Positions 18,263-26,963 of a DNA stretch of 64,000 nt are shown here, in pieces (positions within the stretch are counted from its first letter, which is position 1; the number at the start of each line of letters is the position of its first letter). The position numbers and the translations under genes are program-made. The notes beneath the pieces were generated by a model, which saw only the letters and a list, made by a program, of their open reading frames with translations, had not been told where the DNA came from and ran no database searches. This DNA is from an uncultured Alistipes sp. (GTDB lineage Bacteria; Bacteroidota; Bacteroidia; Bacteroidales; Rikenellaceae): contig CANQGQ010000001.1 in assembly GCA_947623305.1 (NCBI GenBank), positions 310,001-374,000 on the forward strand, given 5' to 3'.

Positions 18263-18350
18263 AGCAATCGGGTTTTACGACCGTCGGTACAAGAATTGCC
18301 TTATGCTATTTCCCTGCGTGTGCAAGGATTGCAAAGATACGAACTTTTTT

Positions 18351-18701
18351 TTATTCTGCAAAAAAGGCGGTGATGCGGGAGCGGGGCGTAAGCCGAAGCG
18401 TGTCGTAGTCGAGGCCGCTCAACACGACCGGACAGCCCGGAGAGGCCGGCACATAGTCCGGCAGCCGCTCGGACAGAGAGGCCCGTTCGACACGCAACTT
18501 CGAAAAGACCGTTTCGTAATCCGTCGGAAAATCGAGCACGAGCAGGCCGGCATAAAATTCCGTTGCCGGCTGCCGGTCGGGTTCCGTGCACTGTTCGATG
18601 CGGAGCAGACGGCCATCCGGCCCGAACACGGCGAGCGGATGACGGAGAACTCCCTGCGGTGTCCACAACAGATTCGATGCGATACGGCGTTCGCGTGTCA
18701 T
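18351..18701 (-). CDS. Hypothetical protein resembling only the N-terminal composite domain of an amidohydrolase-like protein
   Basis: 116-aa ORF MTRERRIASNLLWTPQGVLRHPLAVFGPDGRLLRIE..., overlaps the upstream DUF4296 gene by 4 nt in an operon. Confidence 0.6.
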   Translation of the reverse strand: MTRERRIASNLLWTPQGVLRHPLAVFGPDGRLLRIEQCTEPDRQPATEFYAGLLVLDFPTDYETVFSKLRVERASLSERLPDYVPASPGCPVVLSGLDYDTLRLTPRSRITAFFAE

Positions 18702-19600
18702 TTTTCGGACGATGGCATTGCGGAACCGGCGGGTTTTGGAGTCGTTCCCATGCCGGAGCCTTCATCCTCACTTTTTTCCTTACCACCTTTCGGATCCTTC
18801 CCATTTAATAAAAATTCGTCGGCGAAGATACGGATGTTCAGTTGTTCGTCGTAGAGGGCATCGACCGCTGCAGAGGTCTCGGGCGTGTAGTCGATCCGCA
18901 GGTCGGTGATCGTAATCGACGGCTGACGGGGCGTGCCGTCGAAACAGCCGAGATCGACATGCAAACGGCGGTGGGAGCTGTCGGCCTTGAAATTGCGTTT
19001 GAAATGTTCGTCGTTGTTGCGCCACATCGTCGCCGAGACGATCGACGAGCGGGAGCTGTCCTGTTTTTCCAACCACAGTTTGTTCTGCAAACGGTTGTTG
19101 CGGTCGAGCGAATCGACCTTGTAGTTCATTTCGACGACATAGGAGCCCGGCACGACATCCACCGCGATGCGCAGCCGCGCCGTATCCTTCAACGACCGCA
19201 CCCGAATCAACGAATCGGAATAGACGCGGCGCGTCTGCGTCCGTTCGGCCACGCGGTCGATGGTATCGAGGATGGCGACCTCGCGATCGTAGTATTTGCC
19301 CTCCGCCTCCAACAGGACGATGGCCTGCTCGACGACATCGCCCAGCCGCGCGCTCTTGCGTTTCGAGAAGTTGCCGATGGTGTATTGCACGTCGGCCGTC
19401 GTGTAGCCGTAGCGTTCGAAGATAGGTTCGTAAACGTTCAGCGAATCGCGTTTGGCTTCGTGGTCGACGTAGGCGTTGACCAAAAAGGCATCGTGGAAAA
19501 TACGGGCCAACTCGTCGTCGGGGATGATCGTATGGCGTTTGCAGCCCGCAGCCGCAAGCATCAGCAGCGCAATGACGGTTATTTTCGAGCGAAGATTCAT
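18698..19600 (-). CDS. DUF4296-type lipoprotein
   Basis: Lipobox AAAGCKR; IIPDDELARIFHDAFLVNAYVD ... YGYTTADVQYTIGNFSKRKS. Confidence 0.78.
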   Translation of the reverse strand: MNLRSKITVIALLMLAAAGCKRHTIIPDDELARIFHDAFLVNAYVDHEAKRDSLNVYEPIFERYGYTTADVQYTIGNFSKRKSARLGDVVEQAIVLLEAEGKYYDREVAILDTIDRVAERTQTRRVYSDSLIRVRSLKDTARLRIAVDVVPGSYVVEMNYKVDSLDRNNRLQNKLWLEKQDSSRSSIVSATMWRNNDEHFKRNFKADSSHRRLHVDLGCFDGTPRQPSITITDLRIDYTPETSAAVDALYDEQLNIRIFADEFLLNGKDPKGGKEKSEDEGSGMGTTPKPAGSAMPSSEK

Positions 19601-19615
19601 GGGACGATCGGATTT

Positions 19616-20857
19616 TTATTCATGGGTGGGGATCGCGTTCGCAGGGCGCCGCGATCCCGACTTTTTAATCAGATTGCGGGTGGTCGCGTCCGAAAGCAGG
19701 AACGCGACGGCCGCGAATGCAGCGATTACGGCGAACAAATCGCCGAGCCGGAACTCGACGGGATAGCTTTTGGTCAGAAAACTGTCGGCCGGAATCTCGA
19801 TCAGGCCGAAATGTTGTTGCACGAGGGTCGCCGCCACACCTATCAAAACACCGATTCCGGCCCCCAGCGCGCAAATCGACAGCCCTTCGGCACGGAAAAT
19901 GGCTCGCACGAGCCGATTGTCGGCGCCCAGCGCCCGCAGCGTTTCGATGTCGCCGCGTTTTTCGATAATGAGCATCGTCAGCGCGCCGACGACCGAGAAC
20001 GAGGCGATGACCAACACGAGCAGCGAGATGAAAAAGATGCCCCACTTTTCGTAAGTCATGATGCGGTAGAACGATGCGCGCAGCTCGTGGCGGGTGCGGA
20101 GTTCGAATCCGTCGCCGACCACCTCGGCAACGGCCTTTTTCATCCGGTCGGGGTCGACGCCCTCGGCCGTCCGCAGCAACATGGCCGACGCCTGGTCGGG
20201 ATAATTGAAGAGCCGGCGGGCCAATCGGAGCGAGACGAGCACATACCGCTGTTCGGATTCCAGGTCGAGCACGAAAACGCCGCCCACAGGCACCGTGCGC
20301 CGCGTGTAGTTGGCCGACGGAAGCAGCGACGGCACCGCGCCCCGCCGTACGGCATAGGCCTCGACTTCGGCTTCAGCCAACGAACGGATGCCCAACTGGG
20401 CGGCCATCGACTGACCGATGACCATCCGTTCGAAGTCGCCGATGCGCACGGCTCCGTCGCCGACCTCCACGGCCTCGCGCCAGTCGAGCACGGCATCGTA
20501 ACCGTCGTCGACCCCGCGGACGGTGGCGATAGTCTGCCGTCCGTCGTGCTGGAGCAGCGCGCTCTGTTCGAGGATGAACGAAAGGCCTGCGATTTCGGGC
20601 ATCCGAGCAAGGGCGACAGTATCTATTTCGGCGACGGCGAACGTCCGGCCCTCGCGCGGCGAGACGGTCAATTCAGCGTCGAAGGCCGAGCAGGTCGAAT
20701 GGATCAGCCGCTCGAATCCGTTGAACACCGACAACAGAATGATCATCGCCGCAACGGGCATCGCCACAGCCACGACGCTCAATCCCGCGATCAGATTGAC
20801 GACCGAACGCGATTGGGCAGAGAAGAGGTAACGGCGAGCGAAGAGTTGCGACAACAT
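19616..20857 (-). CDS. FtsX-like ABC transporter permease (LolC/E-like)
   Basis: LFARRYLFSAQSRSVVNLIAGLSVVAVAMPVAAMIILLSVFNGFERLI; SFSVVGALTMLIIEKRGDIETLRALGAD. Confidence 0.92.
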   Translation of the reverse strand: MLSQLFARRYLFSAQSRSVVNLIAGLSVVAVAMPVAAMIILLSVFNGFERLIHSTCSAFDAELTVSPREGRTFAVAEIDTVALARMPEIAGLSFILEQSALLQHDGRQTIATVRGVDDGYDAVLDWREAVEVGDGAVRIGDFERMVIGQSMAAQLGIRSLAEAEVEAYAVRRGAVPSLLPSANYTRRTVPVGGVFVLDLESEQRYVLVSLRLARRLFNYPDQASAMLLRTAEGVDPDRMKKAVAEVVGDGFELRTRHELRASFYRIMTYEKWGIFFISLLVLVIASFSVVGALTMLIIEKRGDIETLRALGADNRLVRAIFRAEGLSICALGAGIGVLIGVAATLVQQHFGLIEIPADSFLTKSYPVEFRLGDLFAVIAAFAAVAFLLSDATTRNLIKKSGSRRPANAIPTHE

Positions 20858-20864
20858 GGCGGCG

Positions 20865-21209
20865 TCAGTTTTTCATCGCCCGTTCGATGTGCTCGATGTA
20901 TTCGAGCGAGTCGTCCAAGAAGAACTGGATTTCGGGGATGCTCTTCAACTGGTTGCGGAGCCGGTTGCCGAGCAATCCGCGCAACGGGCGGACATGCTGT
21001 TCGAGCGACTGCATCACCTGTTCGTGGCGGGCGAACGGGAAGATGCTGACGTAAATTTTCGCATAGGCGAAGTCGGGCGAAATGCGCACGGCCGTAACCG
21101 TAACGAGCGAACCGAGCGCGACCTCAGGCATCTGCTGCTGGAGGATTTCGGCCATATCCTTCTGGATCTGCTTCGCGATTTTCTGTTGTCTGTTCGAATT
21201 ATTTTCCAT
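20865..21209 (-). CDS. rbfA: Ribosome-binding factor A
   Basis: RQQKIAKQIQKDMAEILQQQMPEVALGSLVTVTAVRISPDFAYAKIYVSIFP; C-terminal PEIQFFLDDSLEYIEHIE. Confidence 0.94.
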   Translation of the reverse strand: MENNSNRQQKIAKQIQKDMAEILQQQMPEVALGSLVTVTAVRISPDFAYAKIYVSIFPFARHEQVMQSLEQHVRPLRGLLGNRLRNQLKSIPEIQFFLDDSLEYIEHIERAMKN

Positions 21210-21345
21210 TTTTTATTCACTGGTACGGGTCGCACGGTCGGTACAACCACTTACTCTATTATTAACGGTTACGGGTCGCATCCTTCATACGAGGCCGCCC
21301 CCCCCTTATTGCCTATCTTCCCCTCGACACCTCCCGATCGGCCCA

Positions 21346-22152
21346 TCAAAAGGCATATTTAAATACTTCTTTGTTCTTTTCGCGTTTGGGGCGGGGTTTC
21401 CACGTTTCGAATCCCTCCTTGTTGAAACGGTACGAAACGCCGATCGAGATGTTCAAATTGTCGAGCGGCGAGCGCAGCGGAGTGGCATAGAACGGATTTT
21501 CGGGGCCATCGGTCGCATTGTCGGCGTATTTGTTGCGGTTGCGCACGATGTCCGAATAGCCGAAATAGTAGCGTACCCGAAAATTGAGTTCGAACCGCTT
21601 AATGAGAAAGGCGATGCCGCCGCCGCCGGCCAACCCGTAACCGAACCGGTTGTCGCGCACGGTCGTGAAGGTATAGGTGCCTTTCCAGTCGGGCTCGCCG
21701 GCGGCACGGGCCTGCTCGTTCTCGTAAGTCGACGAAAGGTTGTACGAAAAGGTCGCCGCCGCCTCCAAATAGACCCGCATGCGATGGTTGAACAGATAGA
21801 CATGGGGCTGCCACACGATCGGCAAAATGAGCGAATTGACCTTGCGCGTATAATAAAGGTAATCGGCCCGATCGTCCACCCGCGAAGCGTTCGTAGCATA
21901 GGAGAATCCCTGTTGCAGGAATTCGAGGTCGATGCCGAATCCGCCCACGACCCGTTGCGAGCCGTAGTAGCGCCACGAAAGTCCGGCGCTGTACTGGCCC
22001 CAGATGGCTTTCATCTCCTGCTGCGGTTGGAAACGACCGTTCGACATGCCGTAACCGACCGTAACGCCCAGCGTATGTTGACCCGATGCGGTGCCGCCGG
22101 CCAGCAGCAGCAGCGCGATGAGCACATGACGGATTATTTTCTTTCGTCGCAT
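21346..22152 (-). CDS. PorT-like outer membrane beta-barrel protein
   Basis: Signal peptide, GVTVGYGMSNGRFQPQQE, alternating barrel strands, terminal ISIGVSYRFNKEG. Confidence 0.75.
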   Translation of the reverse strand: MRRKKIIRHVLIALLLLAGGTASGQHTLGVTVGYGMSNGRFQPQQEMKAIWGQYSAGLSWRYYGSQRVVGGFGIDLEFLQQGFSYATNASRVDDRADYLYYTRKVNSLILPIVWQPHVYLFNHRMRVYLEAAATFSYNLSSTYENEQARAAGEPDWKGTYTFTTVRDNRFGYGLAGGGGIAFLIKRFELNFRVRYYFGYSDIVRNRNKYADNATDGPENPFYATPLRSPLDNLNISIGVSYRFNKEGFETWKPRPKREKNKEVFKYAF

Positions 22153-22185
22153 TTTTCTCTGTCGTTTCTTTCGTTGTCTGCGGGG

Positions 22186-24243
22186 CTATCTGAACCGATC
22201 GAACATGCCGCCCGTGGCATTGAAACTCGAATTCATCGAATTGGCGCCGGTACCCATATTCCGGTCGCGGTCGTTCGGCTTTTTCGGCCCCTCCTTGGCC
22301 GCCTTTTCCGCTTCGCGGCGCAGGCGTTGCAGTTCCTGTTCGTCGAGCCGGCGCTGGAGCGTTTCCATGTTCATCGGGACGAAAATCGCATCCATATCCA
22401 TCGTGAATTCGACCTCCCAGTTGACCTTCGTCGCAAAGGTGTCTTCGCCGCGCTCGTTGAGGTAAAATTCGGCCCGCTCGGGCTGACGACGTTCGACGAC
22501 GTTGCCCGTATCCCATTTGCCGTTGCCGTTGGCATCCTCGATGATGCGGAACTTGATCTCGCCCGCCGGAACATAGTTGAACTGGACGTCGCCCGCCGTA
22601 ACGCCGCGTTTCTCCTGCTTCAGCGAATTGCCATCGAGCAGTTGGATGATGTAGCGTTTGTGCGGGTTTTCGGCCTTCACATGGATTTTCACCGTGGCGA
22701 ACTTTTCAGGGTCGAATGTCGCGTACTTGCCGACAAGCGAATCGTTCGAGAAGCCCGCAATGTCGGCGATGGCCCCTTCGGGAATGGTCAGCTTGTAGTC
22801 GGTCTTCGGTGTCCAAGCCGCACGGATGTACCAACGGCGCAACTGGGCCGTATCGCGCACGAAGTGCACCGGAATTCGGGTTTCCCGCTGTTCCGCATCG
22901 ACCGCCGCCAACTGCACAGCGGCCGAATCCAGTCGGGCGAGCGGATAATCGAAATCGACGGTCAACCCCTCTTCGGGATTGAGGTCGCCCGACAACGAGA
23001 GTTTGTACCCGAACGGATTCTCCTTTTCGGGTTCCTTCCACTCTTCGCCGGCCTCCTCAGCCTTGCGGCGTTCGCGTTCGAGGCGCTCGCGTTCGCGCTC
23101 CTGCTCCTTCGTTTCGACCAACCGCCAAGCCAATTTGAGCGGTTCGGTTACCTCCTGCAGGACGCTGAGCGTATCGTGTTTCATGTAGGTGATCGACCCT
23201 TTGATCGTGTCGGGCAGGTCGGCGGCCGGCACGTGGAACCACAGCGCCACGGTATCGCGGCCTACGGTTTGCGGATCGACGATGACCCGATCGTCGGGGA
23301 TGCTGTCGAAGCGGATGTTTTTGATCTGCGGGTTGGCCGTCGTGAAATAGAGCATCGCCTGGTGTTGCAGCGGACGGGCGGTCTCGGAGAGCATCTGCCG
23401 ACGGAACGCCCGATCGGTGAACATGCGCAGATAGAGTTGCGGCGACGCCGTAACGTAACGGCGCAACGAATCGTACCAGATCGTGAAATCGGGCATACGG
23501 GCCGGATTGTGCCGTCCCTCGACGAATCCGATCTGGTCGCTGCCGGGTTCGTAAATCTGGTTATCGTTTTTGTCTTCGAAGGCGTAGACCCGATAGTCGA
23601 TCGGTTTGAGGTTCTGCGCGATGAAGATGCCGTTGGTTTCGGCCCGTGCGATGACCGACGGTTTGTATTTGAAAACAGTCGAATCGTACTCGGGCACCTC
23701 CTCGACCGAATCGGCCGGAAAGAACCAGATGAAGGTTTTCGACACGGAATCGGCCCGATAACCGTCGGCCGTGTAACCCGACATGACCATCGAATCGACC
23801 TCGGGGCCGGTCGAAAAGACATAACGCATCGAATAGCGCGGATTATCCTCGTTGTTGTCGCGGATCATGCTGCCGAAGTTGAGGGCATAGGTGGTATTGG
23901 GTTCGAGCGTATCGCGCAGTTGGACGACGACCCCTTTGCCGCGCAGCGAGACGAGCGGTTTCTTCTTCATGGCCGGCGAGGTGAAGAACTCTTTCTGCTG
24001 GTCTTTGAGTTGGACGTACTCGTCGAACTCGATGTAGATCTTTTCGTGGCCCGTCGTCGGGCGGTTGACCGCAAAGTTGTCGGGCGTCATGCGCACGACG
24101 ACCGGCGGCAGCGAGTCGCGCGGCCCGCCGGTCGGGGTCATGATGCTGGCGCACCGGCTCAAAAACGCCGACAGAAAAAGCAGGACGGCGCCTGCACGCA
24201 GCCATCGGAGCGGATAACGGGTCGTATCGTGGGGTCGTTTCAT
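22186..24243 (-). CDS. Ig-like (Big_5/SbsA-type) domain lipoprotein
   Basis: RCASIMTPTGGPRDSLPPVVVRMTPDNFAVNRPTTGHEKIYIEFDEYVQLKD ... GNGKWDTGN. Confidence 0.82.
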   Translation of the reverse strand: MKRPHDTTRYPLRWLRAGAVLLFLSAFLSRCASIMTPTGGPRDSLPPVVVRMTPDNFAVNRPTTGHEKIYIEFDEYVQLKDQQKEFFTSPAMKKKPLVSLRGKGVVVQLRDTLEPNTTYALNFGSMIRDNNEDNPRYSMRYVFSTGPEVDSMVMSGYTADGYRADSVSKTFIWFFPADSVEEVPEYDSTVFKYKPSVIARAETNGIFIAQNLKPIDYRVYAFEDKNDNQIYEPGSDQIGFVEGRHNPARMPDFTIWYDSLRRYVTASPQLYLRMFTDRAFRRQMLSETARPLQHQAMLYFTTANPQIKNIRFDSIPDDRVIVDPQTVGRDTVALWFHVPAADLPDTIKGSITYMKHDTLSVLQEVTEPLKLAWRLVETKEQERERERLERERRKAEEAGEEWKEPEKENPFGYKLSLSGDLNPEEGLTVDFDYPLARLDSAAVQLAAVDAEQRETRIPVHFVRDTAQLRRWYIRAAWTPKTDYKLTIPEGAIADIAGFSNDSLVGKYATFDPEKFATVKIHVKAENPHKRYIIQLLDGNSLKQEKRGVTAGDVQFNYVPAGEIKFRIIEDANGNGKWDTGNVVERRQPERAEFYLNERGEDTFATKVNWEVEFTMDMDAIFVPMNMETLQRRLDEQELQRLRREAEKAAKEGPKKPNDRDRNMGTGANSMNSSFNATGGMFDRFR

Positions 24244-25241
24244 CGGTTTTCGGTTTTCGGTTCCGGAGCATGGCGATCATCGACCATGCACCAATCGTTC
24301 TCTTTGTATCGTCCTTCCGTCCGCCACGGCCGGAACACGACGGGCCAAGTCGGCGACGGGCCTTCGAGGTCGGGCACGAACTTCGTGTAGGCGTAGATGC
24401 GATTGAGCCGATCGACCACGACGGCCATCAGCGGCGTGGCGGTTACCTCCATGCCATAGGTGCCCGAGTCGCCTTCGTAGTAGGCCTGGAAATTGGGGGT
24501 CGTGCGTTCTTCCGAACCATCCTTGCGCGTGATCCTGCCGGCCACGGCATCGTCGTACGAGGCGATATACCAGTCGGTCGTATCGGCGACGTAGGCGTAG
24601 GCCTTGATCTGCGACGACGTGAAGGCGCTCTCCTCGCCGTCCGCTTCGGCCTGCCACGTCGGTTTGTAGTAGGCTTTCAGGACGGTGGGCGGCGCATAGA
24701 ACTCGTTGTAAAAGCTCCAGACGCCGTTTTTGTAGGCATGGCCCTCTTTCCACGGCAGAAAGACCACCGAAACGTAGAGCTTCGGCAGATTGAGCAGCGG
24801 CTGCTGCATCGTGTAGCCGTAGAGACGGGTCGCCGGATCGACGACGACGATCATCCGCGACACACGGCTGAGCGGCATCTGCAACCAAGTAGACCGATCG
24901 ACGCTCCCCTCGCCGCCCGCTTCGGCCCCTTCGTCTCCTTCCGTACCGACGGTTCCGTCATAAGGGACGGCGATGTCCGCAGGCTCGGTCAGACGTTGAG
25001 ACGGATCGTCCTTGCGTGTGATGATGCCCGCCGCAGCATCGGCATACGAGGCGATGCCCCAGTCGAGCGTATCGACTTCGTAGGCATAGGCGACGACCCC
25101 CGCCAACGGTTCGGCGGAATCGACCGACTGATACTGCACACTCGGCTTGAGGATGTAGGTCGTCTCGAATTTGCCCTCCTTCAGGCAGGAGACGAACAAC
25201 AGCGCAAGCAGCGGCCACCCGTATGGAAAACGTCGTTTCAT
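24240..25241 (-). CDS. Hypothetical lipoprotein with tandem duplicated domain
   Basis: MKRRFPYGWPLLALLFVSCLKEG; duplicated AYAYEVDTLDWGIASYADAAAGIITRKD / AYAYVADTTDWYIASYDDAVAGRITRKD. Start trimmed from the ORF-track call. Confidence 0.78.
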   Translation of the reverse strand: MKRRFPYGWPLLALLFVSCLKEGKFETTYILKPSVQYQSVDSAEPLAGVVAYAYEVDTLDWGIASYADAAAGIITRKDDPSQRLTEPADIAVPYDGTVGTEGDEGAEAGGEGSVDRSTWLQMPLSRVSRMIVVVDPATRLYGYTMQQPLLNLPKLYVSVVFLPWKEGHAYKNGVWSFYNEFYAPPTVLKAYYKPTWQAEADGEESAFTSSQIKAYAYVADTTDWYIASYDDAVAGRITRKDGSEERTTPNFQAYYEGDSGTYGMEVTATPLMAVVVDRLNRIYAYTKFVPDLEGPSPTWPVVFRPWRTEGRYKENDWCMVDDRHAPEPKTENR

Positions 25242-25732
25242 GCTTCGTCCTTCAGATTTTCGAGCAGCTCGCCGATCGTCCGGCCCGTTACGGGATGACG
25301 CTTCGAGCGGGCGATTTCGCACAGCGGCACCAAGGCGAACCGCCGTTCCGTCAGCATCGGATGCGGCAGGGTCAGCCGTTCGGTCTCGATGACGGCATCG
25401 TCGTAGAGCAGCAGGTCGATGTCGATGGGCCGCGAGGTGTAGCGGGCTCCCGTAGTCGCCTTTTCGATCGCTTCGGCCGCCCGATTGCGGCCCAACTCCC
25501 GTTCGATCGCCTGCACGGCGTCGAGCACCTCCTCGGGCGCGAGGTCGGTCGAGACCTCCAATGCCTGGTTGGCGAAGCGTTCCGGCGCTTCGAATCCCCA
25601 CGGATCGCTCTCGTAGCGGTGCGAACAGTGCAGCACCGGCCCGATGTGTCGGTTGATCAACTGCTGGGCCCGCTGAAGCGTCCGCTTCACGTCGCCCGTA
25701 TTGCCGCCCGTCAAAAGAAATACACGTGCCAT
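25238..25732 (-). CDS. folK: 2-amino-4-hydroxy-6-hydroxymethyldihydropteridine diphosphokinase
   Basis: FLLTGGNTGDVKRTLQRAQQLIN ... RYTSRPIDIDLLLYDDAVIETERLTLPHPMLTERRFALVPL. Confidence 0.94.
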   Translation of the reverse strand: MARVFLLTGGNTGDVKRTLQRAQQLINRHIGPVLHCSHRYESDPWGFEAPERFANQALEVSTDLAPEEVLDAVQAIERELGRNRAAEAIEKATTGARYTSRPIDIDLLLYDDAVIETERLTLPHPMLTERRFALVPLCEIARSKRHPVTGRTIGELLENLKDEA

Positions 25733-25735
25733 CTG

Positions 25736-26884
25736 TTATCCCAATCTTTTTATCATTTTGCTCACCGTCAGCGCGAAATGCGTGAAGACGATGGTCGGAT
25801 TGCCGTTCCGCGAAATCTGCATCATGGCGCGTTCGATCTCCTCCACGAGCGGTTCGATGTTGTCGGTTCCCACGAACGGTGCGAATTTCGTGCAGAAGGC
25901 CAGCTCCTCGCCCCAAAGATAACAAACCGAAGAAATCCCCGCGTGTAGAATAAAACTTTCGCGCAGCAGGCGGGCCATGTCGCGCAGAAAGGCCCGTTGT
26001 TGTTCGCGCGCGAGTTGGGCCACCTCCTCGGCCCAACCGATGAGTTCGAGGTGTTTATCGTTATAGCTCAAGCGCATCAGCGTGCAGAACAGGGAGAAAT
26101 TCTCGCGTTGCACGGCATCGTTCTCGCCGGCCAGCAGACGCCGCAGCGTCAGCAGATCGCCGTCGGCCAATCGGGCCATGTTGCGGGCTTTCAGCGGATC
26201 GTCGATGCCTTGCGCGCGGGCCTCCGCCTCCAACACCTCCGGCGCGATGCGCGGCACGTGCACCTCCTGCGTCCGCGAAAGAATGGTCGGCAGCAACAAC
26301 GTCGGCTGTTCGGAGACGAGCAGAAAGAGCGTCTTCTCCCACGGCTCCTCCAAAATCTTCAACAGTTTGTTCGCCGCCTCCTCGTTCATCGTCTCGGGGA
26401 GCCAGATCAGCATGATCTTGTACTCCGATTCGAAACTTTTGAACGACAGTTTGCGGATGATCTCCTCCGCTTCGCGGGCAGCGATGGCCCCTTTGAGCGT
26501 CTTACCCAGATCGAGCCGGTCGTACCACTCCTGCGGCGAAAAATAGCCGTTGCGCTCGGCGAAAAGTTCGCGGAAAAGCGGCAGAAACTGGTCGCTCAAC
26601 ACGATTTCGCCCGACTTCTTGCCCTGCTTGTTGACCGGAAAGGCCCAATGCAGGTCGGGATGGGCCAATGCGGCGATTTGCTGACAATCGGGACACTCGC
26701 CGCACGAATCGCCGTCGTGCCGATGCCGGCAGCAAAGGTATTGCGCATAGGCCACGGCCAACGGCAAGGCACCCGTACCGGCCTGTCCGCTGAACAGCTG
26801 GGCATGACCGACCCGTCCGGTATCGACCGACTGGATCAGATGCCGTTTCAGCTCGTCTTGTCCTATGATGTCCGCAAACCGCAT
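25736..26884 (-). CDS. holB: DNA polymerase III delta-prime subunit
   Basis: MRFADIIGQDELKRHLIQSVDTGRVGHAQLFSGQAGTGALPLAVAYAQYLCC; zinc-binding CRHRHDGDSCGECPDC; WLPETMNEEAANKLLKILEEP. Confidence 0.92.
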   Translation of the reverse strand: MRFADIIGQDELKRHLIQSVDTGRVGHAQLFSGQAGTGALPLAVAYAQYLCCRHRHDGDSCGECPDCQQIAALAHPDLHWAFPVNKQGKKSGEIVLSDQFLPLFRELFAERNGYFSPQEWYDRLDLGKTLKGAIAAREAEEIIRKLSFKSFESEYKIMLIWLPETMNEEAANKLLKILEEPWEKTLFLLVSEQPTLLLPTILSRTQEVHVPRIAPEVLEAEARAQGIDDPLKARNMARLADGDLLTLRRLLAGENDAVQRENFSLFCTLMRLSYNDKHLELIGWAEEVAQLAREQQRAFLRDMARLLRESFILHAGISSVCYLWGEELAFCTKFAPFVGTDNIEPLVEEIERAMMQISRNGNPTIVFTHFALTVSKMIKRLG

Positions 26885-26963
26885 TTTTTTATTAGCGCGA
26901 AGGAATGTTATCTTATTTCGTTAAGTTATCGCCGCTGCCATCCCTATATTGTACAGTAGTCGG

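Noticed and set aside
18842-21049. 735-aa plus-strand ORF
   Set aside because: Antisense across the DUF4296, FtsX-like and rbfA genes; no recognisable domain.
21082-24390. 1102-aa plus-strand ORF
   Set aside because: Antisense to rbfA, the PorT-like gene and the Ig-like lipoprotein, all with clear homology-like features. Composition is typical of antisense frames in GC-rich codon-biased genes (V/R/G-rich, many FGF/DRIRR runs).
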